Source: Archangium sp.
GTDB lineage: Bacteria > Myxococcota > Myxococcia > Myxococcales > Myxococcaceae
Direction of reading: 5' to 3'
Length of the DNA: 12,545 bases
Assembly (NCBI GenBank): GCA_016793585.1
Contig: JAEUJR010000248.1
Span: forward strand, 1-12,545
Shown here: positions 6,871 to 12,545 of the stretch, one piece after another
Layout: each line of letters starts with the position of its first letter
Position numbering within the stretch: position 1 is the stretch's first letter
Made by a program: the position numbers and the translations under genes
Notes under the pieces: model-generated
The model's input: the letters and a program-made list of their open reading frames with translations, nothing else
The model's database searches: none
What the model was told of the DNA's origin: nothing

Positions 6871-8451
6871 CTACGGGCACCCGACGTAGGCGAAGTACAG
6901 CTCGGTGTTCGTCGCGCCGTTTCGATCGTCTCGCCAGCAGAACGCGAACGTCGTTCCATTCCACAACGCCGTCGTGAACGTCGCCGAGCCATTGCCGCTC
7001 GAGAGCTTCAGATCGTTGCCGTTCTTCACGCCGGTGCCCGACAGCTGCATGAAATAGATGGCCGGCTTGCCAGCGGTGACGCGCTCGTCCTGCCACGACA
7101 CGCCGTACTCGAACCCATTCCAGTCGATGCTGGGGTACCCGGAGAAACCAGCAGCGCTGGTGAGCCGCACTTCGCCACCCAGCTTCGCGCCCATCGCGTC
7201 GAGCCGCTGGAAGTACACCTCGGCGTTTCCGTCGCGCGTGTCGTGCCACACGATGGCCCACTCCCGTCGGTCGTTGTTCCACGCCAGGTCGGGCCACGCG
7301 GAGTCGGCCGCGTTGCTCGTGATGCGCACTTCGTTGCCTGCGGGCCGGCCGTCGACCTCGAGGCGGCGGAAGTAGATCTCCCGATTGCCGTCACGCCAAT
7401 CGGTCCACGCGAGACCGAAGCCTTGCCCGCTGTACTTGAGAATCGGGTAGCTCTGCCGTGCGGGGTCGGTCGTCACGCGCACCTCTCCGCCCAGGCGGGT
7501 GCCGTTGACGTCGAAGCGCATGAAGTACAGGTCTTGCTTGTTCGCGCCGGCGCGCTCGTCTTCCCACGCCATCGCGTACTCCTGCCCGGTCCACACGACG
7601 TCAGGCCAGTCGGAGTCGAGCGGCGCGTTGGTGATTCGCACCGGAGCGCCGAGCGGCTGACCGGTCGTCGAGATCGAGCGGAAGTAGAGCTCGAGGTTGT
7701 CGGTCGAGTCGTCGGAGTACACGAGGCCCCAGCGCTGCCCGTTGAAGGCCATCGCGGGGTGCGACGAGACGCCCGGAGTGTTGCTCACGCGTACGTCGCC
7801 GCCCTGCCGCCGGCCCTGCTTGTCGAGCGCCGCGAAGTAGATGTCACCCTTCATCGCGCTGCCGTCTCGCGCGTCCTGCCAGACGAGGCCGAAGCCGGTC
7901 GGCGACGAGGCGATGTAGACGAAGTCGCTCGTGGCCGGGTCGTTCGTAAGGCGCAGGTCGCCCGACGCGTTCGTGAGCAGCCCTTCGTCGACGGTGCCGT
8001 CACAGTCGTCGTCTTTGCCGTTGCAGCGCTCGGCCGTGGGAGCCCCCGGCATGCACGCCTGCTGCTGACCGGCCATGCACGTCGACGCGACCACCGCGCA
8101 CTCACCAACGCCACACATCGCCGGCATCAGGTTCTCGTCGGTGGCGCCGTTGCAGTCGTCGTCTTTGCCGTTGCAGGTCTCGGCCGTCGGAGCCCCCGGC
8201 GTGCACGTCTGCGGCGTGCCTTCGAGGCAGCTGCCGACCGAGCGTTTGCACGCGCCGATGCCGCACTCGAGCATCGGCTGCTCTTCGTCGATGGCGCCGT
8301 CGCAGTCGTCGTCGCGGCCGTTGCAGATCTCGACCGAGACGACGCACTCGGGGGGAAGGCCCGCGTCTTCTTCACGCACGACCTGAATCTTCGGGCCCGC
8401 GCAGGTGCAACCGATGAGCGACGACAGGAGCAGGAAACCGGCTACTCGCAT
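6871..8451 (-). CDS. Lipoprotein with three MopE-type metal-binding motifs and a seven-repeat propeller-like domain
   Basis: The protein has 526 residues. The N-terminus MRVAGFLLLSSLIGC has a lipobox with C15 as the lipidated cysteine, so it should be membrane-anchored after export. Residues 43-56, 93-106 and 143-156 are CNG[RK]DDDC[DN]G..DE motifs (the MopE-type putative metal-binding family, rich in Asp), spaced exactly 50 residues apart; the intervening segments carry further Cys pairs such as CGxGxC. Residues 165-526 are seven repeats of about 51 residues. Each begins with [DEP]-[VL]-[RK]-[VIL]-[ST], has W.D.R or a variant mid-way and ends with [IVL]-Y-F plus a Gly-rich turn. Seven such units fit a seven-bladed beta-propeller (inference). 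No catalytic motif is apparent; ligand or surface binding is likelier. No ribosome site is clear before the ATG. The gene stands alone on its strand. Confidence -1.
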   Translation of the reverse strand: MRVAGFLLLSSLIGCTCAGPKIQVVREEDAGLPPECVVSVEICNGRDDDCDGAIDEEQPMLECGIGACKRSVGSCLEGTPQTCTPGAPTAETCNGKDDDCNGATDENLMPAMCGVGECAVVASTCMAGQQQACMPGAPTAERCNGKDDDCDGTVDEGLLTNASGDLRLTNDPATSDFVYIASSPTGFGLVWQDARDGSAMKGDIYFAALDKQGRRQGGDVRVSNTPGVSSHPAMAFNGQRWGLVYSDDSTDNLELYFRSISTTGQPLGAPVRITNAPLDSDWPDVVWTGQEYAMAWEDERAGANKQDLYFMRFDVNGTRLGGEVRVTTDPARQSYPILKYSGQGFGLAWTDWRDGNREIYFRRLEVDGRPAGNEVRITSNAADSAWPDLAWNNDRREWAIVWHDTRDGNAEVYFQRLDAMGAKLGGEVRLTSAAGFSGYPSIDWNGFEYGVSWQDERVTAGKPAIYFMQLSGTGVKNGNDLKLSSGNGSATFTTALWNGTTFAFCWRDDRNGATNTELYFAYVGCP

Positions 8452-8575
8452 GCGGTGTGCTGTCGCACAGATCGCGAGGTGAAGTCACTCCACGGTCCCG
8501 TCACAATTCTCGTCTGGTGAGAACAGGTGTGAACACTCGTTGCTGCCCCAGCGGAACTTGGGGTCTGCTCTCCGC
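8452..8575. promoter_or_regulatory. Divergent promoter region between the lipoprotein and the ankyrin gene
   Basis: These 124 bases separate two divergent genes and must contain promoters for both. CCCCA (8546-8550) and TGGGG (8559-8563) could pair across an 8-base loop, 12 bases before the ankyrin ATG, which would leave the start region partly structured. Neither gene shows a strong Shine-Dalgarno. I cannot assign -35/-10 boxes. Confidence -1.
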
Positions 8576-9043
8576 ATGTCCCTCTTCGAGGCCATCGAGA
8601 CCGAAAACCTGGCAGCCATCGAGCGCGCGCTCGCCGAGACGAAAGACGTGAACGAGCTCGGGCCGGGCAAAACGACGCCGCTCATCGAGGCTTCGCGCCG
8701 AGGGCTCACGCACGCGGTGAAGCTGTTGCTCGCGAAGGGCGCCGAGCCGACGTGGCGTGACGACGAGCAGGAGACGGCGATTCTCAAAGCCGGCGCGAAC
8801 GGGCACCCAGAGGTCGTGGCGCTGCTCGCGGCCGATTCGAGTGAAGACGACCGCGACCTCGCGAACAGCTTCCTGAAGGCGTTCGGAGCGTCACACGCGC
8901 CGGAGTACCAATACGACCCGTCGCGGCTGCACAAGAAGGCCGTCGAAGTCGCCGCGCGCGCCGCGAACTTCGTCGGTCACGACGACCCGATGAAGCGGCT
9001 CGAGCGCAACGACCGCGCGCAGGATCTCAAGAAAAGGAAGTGA
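8576..9043 (+). CDS. Small ankyrin-repeat protein
   Basis: The protein has 155 residues from ATG 8576; the frame is open further upstream to a TTG, but the repeat fold begins with MSLFEAIETEN, which favours this start. Residues 1-36 form a capping helix pair. Residues 41-70 (TTPLIEASRRGLTHAVKLLLAKGA) are a clear ankyrin repeat with the TPL signature, and 75-104 (ETAILKAGANGHPEVVALL) a second. The last 50 residues are charged, with a lysine-rich end, and are not ankyrin. There is no signal peptide, so it is probably cytoplasmic and mediates protein-protein contact. Its TGA overlaps the next gene's GTG as GTGA, so the two proteins are likely made together and may act together (inference). Confidence -1.
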   Translation: MSLFEAIETENLAAIERALAETKDVNELGPGKTTPLIEASRRGLTHAVKLLLAKGAEPTWRDDEQETAILKAGANGHPEVVALLAADSSEDDRDLANSFLKAFGASHAPEYQYDPSRLHKKAVEVAARAANFVGHDDPMKRLERNDRAQDLKKRK

Positions 9044-9999
9044 GTTCGTCGTCGCTGATCAACTGGTGGAACCCGACTCCCGAGATGGCGAAGACTGCCG
9101 ACGTCTTCGCTGATCATCCCCTCGCGCGTGAGGCCGCCGGGAAGTTGATGGCGCGGCTCCGCACGGGGTTCATCACCGACGGCTACGGCGTCGAGCTGCT
9201 GCACAAACCCTCGGGCGGGAAGATGTTCGGGGTGCTCGTCGTCCGCGCTCCCGATGGCGCAGTCGGCGTGCTGCACGGCTTCTCGGGCCAGCTCGGCTGG
9301 GACTGGGAGGTGCCTGGCTTCGTGCCTCCGCTCTTCGATCTGCCTGCTCGCCTGAAAGCAGAGGCCGCGTCGGATGCGGCGGTGCACGCGCTCACCGCCG
9401 AGCTCGAAGCACTCGGGAACTCCGCTGCCTGGGCCTACTCGAAGCGTGCGCTCGAAACGTTCGACGCGCGCGTCGCTGAAGAGAAGGCCGCGCTCCAGCA
9501 CGAGCTGAAAGCACGTCAGCTCCGTCGCAACACGGCACGCTCCGACGGAGCCGACCCGAAGGCGCTCGACCTCGAGAGCCGCGCCGACACCATGCTCGGC
9601 CGCGAACGAAACGCCGTGTGGAAACGCGATCGCCTCGCCCTCGTCGCCGGCCTCGAGCCCTTCGAGCGCCAACACGCCACCCTCACCGCCACGCGTGCAC
9701 AAACGTCACGAGACGCGATGACCGCCATCTTCGGCACCTATCGCATGCGGAACCGGGCAGGCGTCGAGAGAGACCTGCGCGCGCTCTTCGACGGCGCCGC
9801 ACCTCCATGGGGAACCGCCGACTGCGCGGGCCCCAAGCTCATCGGTCACGCGCTCTCGCTCGGCCTCGAGCCCATCGCCCTCGCCGAGTTCTGGTGGGGC
9901 CCGCCTCCGCCCGCCGGCGGCCGCGTCGAAGGCGAGTTCTACCCGCCGTGCGTCGAGCGCTGCGGCGTGGTGCTGCCCTTCCTGCTCTCGACGACGTGA
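9040..9999 (+). CDS. Stand-alone N-terminal region of an RluA-family pseudouridine synthase, catalytic domain absent
   Basis: The protein has 319 residues from GTG 9040, overlapping the ankyrin stop by 4 bases; an in-frame ATG at 9085 is an alternative. Residues 57-101 (KPSGGKMFGVLVV, HGFSGQL, GFVPPLFDL) and 230-316 (FGTYRMRN, GTADCAGPKLIGHAL, LAEFWWGPPP, FYPPCVERCGVVLPFLL) match, from memory, the N-terminal accessory region of the long (about 550-residue) RluA-type enzymes that modify tRNA U32 and 23S rRNA. Residues 105-225 are charged, helical and probably coiled-coil. In full-length enzymes the catalytic domain with its H-R-L-D motif follows; here a stop comes directly after the accessory region and the opposite-strand gene begins 2 bases on. 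It is therefore a naturally free accessory domain or a truncated relic. The intact frame, tidy motifs and coupling favour a functional protein. RNA binding is a reasonable guess. Confidence -1.
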   Translation: MSSSSLINWWNPTPEMAKTADVFADHPLAREAAGKLMARLRTGFITDGYGVELLHKPSGGKMFGVLVVRAPDGAVGVLHGFSGQLGWDWEVPGFVPPLFDLPARLKAEAASDAAVHALTAELEALGNSAAWAYSKRALETFDARVAEEKAALQHELKARQLRRNTARSDGADPKALDLESRADTMLGRERNAVWKRDRLALVAGLEPFERQHATLTATRAQTSRDAMTAIFGTYRMRNRAGVERDLRALFDGAAPPWGTADCAGPKLIGHALSLGLEPIALAEFWWGPPPPAGGRVEGEFYPPCVERCGVVLPFLLSTT

Positions 10000-10001
10000 C
10001 T

Positions 10002-10610
10002 TCAGGCCGCGACGCGAAGGTGCGCGCGCTTCTTCTCGCCGCCGAGCTTCTTCCTCACATCCCACGCTTCTTTGAGCCCGTCCCACGCGCGGCCGAGCAA
10101 CGACTTCTGCTGCGACGCCGGCGCGGTCTCGTTCGACGGCCCGCGCGCCGAGTACTCGTACAGCTTGCGCGTGCCCATCACGTGGTCGAACCAGGGGTGC
10201 GTCACGCACCAGTTCGCGTTCTGGTCCTTCCCCATGTGGTGGTCGTAGTGCCACGGCAGGTTCTCGCGCGCCCAGTTCGGGTCGAGGTGCGAACGTTTGT
10301 GAATCACGTAGTACCGGTACATGCGGTACCAGATGGTGCCCGTGAAGAACGGCACCAGCGGGAACATCGGCACCATCGCCACCGCACCGAGCGCGAGCGC
10401 CAACGCCTCTTTGCCCTGCGGCGACCACGTGAGCACGCTGCGCACGTACTGCGCGTCGACCATGTCGTTCTTCCGCGACTCGCGGTGGTGCTCGTGCCAG
10501 TGAAAGGCCCAGAAGCTCTTCTTGTTCTTGCCCAGGCCATGCAGCCAGTACTTGTGAATCAACCACTCGCCCGCGTTCGACGCTGCCAACCCGATGGGAA
10601 TGCCGAGCAT
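10002..10610 (-). CDS. Membrane fatty-acid hydroxylase / sterol desaturase superfamily protein
   Basis: The protein has 202 residues and starts at ATG 10610, preceded by GAGGAG (complement of 10617-10622) with a 6-base spacer. It carries the histidine clusters of the di-iron membrane oxygenase superfamily: H19-x4-H24 (HKYWLH), H37-x3-HH (HWHEHH, 37-42), H104 and H108 (HKRSH), H121-x2-HH (HYDHH, 121-125), and THPWFDHVMGT (H138, H143, D142). Hydrophobic segments at about residues 3-17 and 68-98 embed it in the membrane. It should hydroxylate or desaturate a lipid chain or ring using O2. The substrate could be a fatty acid, sterol or carotenoid; the first cluster resembles CrtZ hydroxylases, while the last looks like sterol desaturases. 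The C-terminal tail is basic. It is divergent from a TetR gene that probably controls it. Confidence -1.
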   Translation of the reverse strand: MLGIPIGLAASNAGEWLIHKYWLHGLGKNKKSFWAFHWHEHHRESRKNDMVDAQYVRSVLTWSPQGKEALALALGAVAMVPMFPLVPFFTGTIWYRMYRYYVIHKRSHLDPNWARENLPWHYDHHMGKDQNANWCVTHPWFDHVMGTRKLYEYSARGPSNETAPASQQKSLLGRAWDGLKEAWDVRKKLGGEKKRAHLRVAA

Positions 10611-10654
10611 GCTGAGCTCCTCGAGAACTGTTCCGGCCTGATGGAGATGGAATC

Positions 10655-11332
10655 ATGACCAAACGGTCACGACAAAACAAGCCCGCCCCGAAGAAAAAGG
10701 TCATGCCGCGCCCCGGCCCCGAGGGCGGCGTGCGCGACACGAACCGCAAAGAGAAGGCGGCGGCGATCAAAGAAGCGGCGCTCCACCTGTTCCTCGAGCG
10801 CGGCATCGACGCCGTCAGCGTCGACGACATCATGAAGCGCGCCGGCATGGCGAAAGGCGGCTTCTATCGGTACTTCGAGACGCAGACCGCGCTCGTGGCC
10901 GAGGTCATCGAGCCCGCGCGCGCGCTGATGACGAAGGCGCTCGAAGACTGCAGCGTCGACCTCGAGACCGCCGCCACGCGTGACGCGCAGTTCGCGGCCT
11001 ATCGAAAGGTCGGAGACGTCGTCGCCACGTTGCTCATGGTGCACCCCGGCGAGGTGCGCTTGTACCTGCAGGAGTGCCGCGCTCCGGCGAACGGGCCGCG
11101 CGTGCCCATCGTCGAGCTCTCGAAGACCGTCTCGAAGTGGGCCATCAGCATCACCGCGCAGGCGCAGGCCCACCGCATTCTGAAGCCGATTCCCGTGCCC
11201 GTCAGCGCGCTCACCGTCGTCGGCGCCTCGGAGCGGCTGCTGCTCGCCGTGCTGCAGGAGGAAGACATCGGCAACCCGCTCGAAGTGCCCGAGGCCCTGG
11301 CCACGCTCATTCTCGATGGGCTCAAGGCCTGA
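10655..11332 (+). CDS. TetR-family transcriptional regulator
   Basis: The protein has 225 residues. After a basic, disordered N-terminus (residues 1-35), residues 36-83 form the TetR DNA-binding domain: KEAALHLFLERGIDAVSVDDI, then MAKGGFYRYFETQTAL with the recognition helix and the usual FYRYF signature. Residues 84-225 are the helical ligand-binding and dimer domain, too divergent to name a ligand. The ATG at 10655 is preceded by GGAG (10643-10646) with an 8-base spacer. It is divergent from the lipid hydroxylase across only 44 bases, the classical arrangement for a repressor of the neighbouring gene, with a perfect inverted repeat at its own start. Probably it responds to a lipid or drug-like molecule and represses both genes (inference). 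Confidence -1.
   Translation: MTKRSRQNKPAPKKKVMPRPGPEGGVRDTNRKEKAAAIKEAALHLFLERGIDAVSVDDIMKRAGMAKGGFYRYFETQTALVAEVIEPARALMTKALEDCSVDLETAATRDAQFAAYRKVGDVVATLLMVHPGEVRLYLQECRAPANGPRVPIVELSKTVSKWAISITAQAQAHRILKPIPVPVSALTVVGASERLLLAVLQEEDIGNPLEVPEALATLILDGLKA
10656..10669. promoter_or_regulatory. Candidate TetR operator (5-4-5 inverted repeat)
   Basis: TGACC-AAAC-GGTCA is a perfect inverted repeat that overlaps the TetR start codon and lies 46 bases upstream of the hydroxylase start. Its size and form are typical of TetR-family operators. A dimer bound here could block transcription or translation of tetR and also the hydroxylase promoter. Function is inferred from position and symmetry only. 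Confidence -1.
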
Positions 11333-11402
11333 CGAGGCGCTCCGCCATTCGAGCAGGGTTCGGGCGGGGGGCTCGCTGCGGCGGTAGTGTTGACGCACCA
11401 TC

Positions 11403-12545
11403 GTGAAGGGACGCAACGACACGCTGACGCTGGCAGGGTTCGTCATCAGCCTCGGGCTGCATGCCGCTGCCTTCGTCGCGGTCTCGCGCATGCCCGAGCG
11501 TCAGCTTCGCGATTCGTCGCCTCGCATGACGATGATCGAGGTCGAGTTTCCGCCGACGCCACCGCCGCAGGTCGAGGAGCCACCGAAGCCGCCCGAGCCG
11601 CCGAAGCCCATCGACAAGCCGATGAAGAAGAACGTGCCCGTGGTGAAGCAGCCGACGCCGAACCACGAGACGCCGGTGGAGCCGCTCCAGAGCGACCGCC
11701 CACAGCAGGACGTGCCCACCGAGCCACTTCGCCCGCCGACCATCGCGCGCCCATCGCTGATTCCCGGTGGCTCGTTCGCGCTCGCGCTCGACGCCGGCGT
11801 CTTCGACGAGAGCGATGAACCGAAGGGCTTGCGCGCGCCCGAGATCTCGAAAGACCTCGTGGGCGACCTCACGCGAGAGACCATCGGCCGCGGCAAGGTC
11901 GATCGCGGCCTGGTGCACCCGTATTACGTGCAGCTCGGCAAGGCGCTCATCAAGCACTGGGACGCCGACCGCGCCGTCTCGAAGAAGGGCCTCGCGGGCT
12001 ACGGCGAACAGTTCGTGCAGAACACGAAGGTCTTCAACGAAATCTGGCTCGACAAGGCGGCGCAGTTCGGAGCCACCGGCGCTCCCATCGACGCGCCCGT
12101 CTCGAACGACAACGCGAGCCGCCGCACTGCGACCGTGACGAACAACATTCAGGGCATCGGCGGCGTCGACCTCGAGGCGCGCAAAGAGGTGTCGCGGCAG
12201 ATGCGCGAACAGTTCAAGGCGACGCGCCGCGCGACGATTCGGGTGACGCAGAACCTCGAGGGCAAGCTGCTCAAGGTCGAGCTCGTCTCGCCGAGCAACG
12301 ACGCTTCGGTCGATCGCGAAGCACTCGCCGACGTGAAGGCTGCGGCCGAGAAGCTGCCACCACCTCCCGAAGAGGTACTGCAGGGCAAGAAGGAGCTGGT
12401 GAGCCTCTGGGCCTTCGAGCTCGTCGTCTCCATCAGCCCGCCGATTCCCACCTTCACCTTCGAGTTCGACGAAGCGCTCGGCTTCATCGATGCGCGCTTG
12501 CCCCTCGACCGCCGCATCTACAAGAAGGTGCGCCTCGTCTCCGTC
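11403..12545 (+). CDS. TonB-like energy transducer, 3' end outside window
   Basis: The frame is open for 381 codons from GTG 11403 to the right edge with no stop. An in-frame TGA at 11391 rules out an earlier start. Residues 8-28 (LTLAGFVISLGLHAAAFVAV) are one membrane helix with Ser16 and His20 at the same positions as the essential pair in E. coli TonB. Residues about 45-115 are a proline/lysine/glutamate-rich stem (for example PPPQVEEPPKPPEPPKP) that would cross the periplasm. Residues 277-330 (RVTQNLEGKLLKVELVSPS, DREALADVKAAAEKLP) match the TonB C-terminal domain. A middle section (about 165-270) is long compared with E. coli TonB, as in other myxobacterial forms. It would couple proton-motive force via ExbB/ExbD to outer-membrane transporters. 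No such genes are seen here. No clear ribosome site is seen. Confidence -1.
   Translation, partial: MKGRNDTLTLAGFVISLGLHAAAFVAVSRMPERQLRDSSPRMTMIEVEFPPTPPPQVEEPPKPPEPPKPIDKPMKKNVPVVKQPTPNHETPVEPLQSDRPQQDVPTEPLRPPTIARPSLIPGGSFALALDAGVFDESDEPKGLRAPEISKDLVGDLTRETIGRGKVDRGLVHPYYVQLGKALIKHWDADRAVSKKGLAGYGEQFVQNTKVFNEIWLDKAAQFGATGAPIDAPVSNDNASRRTATVTNNIQGIGGVDLEARKEVSRQMREQFKATRRATIRVTQNLEGKLLKVELVSPSNDASVDREALADVKAAAEKLPPPPEEVLQGKKELVSLWAFELVVSISPPIPTFTFEFDEALGFIDARLPLDRRIYKKVRLVSV

Noticed and set aside
7243..8520. 425-codon + strand open frame
   Set aside because: Antisense of the MopE/propeller lipoprotein, whose repeats and lipobox are unmistakable on the - strand.
9618..10658. Long + strand open frame over the hydroxylase
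   Set aside because: Arg/Ala/Val-rich shadow translation; the - strand reading has conserved histidine clusters and a strong ribosome site.
9706..10848. 380-codon - strand open frame
   Set aside because: Overlaps the RluA-like, hydroxylase and TetR genes; composition is that of a shadow frame.
11322..11957. 211-codon - strand open frame
   Set aside because: Antisense of the TonB-like gene, which has a membrane helix, proline stem and TonB domain.

Overview
The window is GC-rich DNA with strong G/C preference at third codon positions. It most likely comes from a member of the Myxococcota. Three things point there: a long secreted protein ending in a MYXO-CTERM-like tail (Cys-x-x-Cys, a leucine-rich helix, then an arginine cluster), several cysteine-rich secreted proteins with CNGxDDDCDG or CxGCC modules, and a TonB-like protein with a proline-rich stem. 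I cannot name the genus from sequence alone.

Left part (1-4612). A cysteine-rich protein enters from the left edge on the + strand. It is followed by about 520 bases that look like a decayed gene: coding-like pieces fall in different frames with stops between them. On the - strand lies a two-gene, translationally coupled unit: a small exported protein (4471-3914), then a large exported matrixin-type zinc protease (3917-1626). The protease has cysteine-rich repeats, a 12 x 21-bp Gly/Thr/Ser linker repeat, and a surface-sorting tail. The left-edge protein and the protease tail carry the same CxGCC cysteine module.

Middle (4613-8575). bioD (dethiobiotin synthetase) diverges from the protease unit. 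It is followed by a single-domain response regulator fused to a C-terminal region that faintly resembles CheX. A 428-base convergent gap holds an imperfect tandem repeat. Next, on the - strand, is a lipoprotein made of three calcium-binding-like MopE motifs spaced exactly 50 residues apart and seven repeats of about 51 residues, which fits a seven-bladed beta-propeller.

Right part (8576-12545). A small ankyrin-repeat protein overlaps by 4 bases a gene matching only the N-terminal accessory region of long RluA-family pseudouridine synthases, with no catalytic domain. It converges on a membrane fatty-acid-hydroxylase/sterol-desaturase family enzyme. That enzyme diverges across 44 bases from a TetR regulator, and a perfect 5-4-5 inverted repeat sits at the TetR start codon. 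The window ends inside a TonB-like energy transducer that has no stop codon before the right edge.

Taken together, the region has an envelope and cell-surface emphasis: protease, lipoprotein, cysteine-rich secreted protein, TonB and lipid hydroxylase. Metabolic and signalling genes are scattered among them. I see no rRNA, tRNA, CRISPR array or insertion sequence. The most unusual items are the catalytic-domain-less RluA-like gene paired with an ankyrin gene, the MopE-plus-propeller lipoprotein, and the small-partner/matrixin operon.
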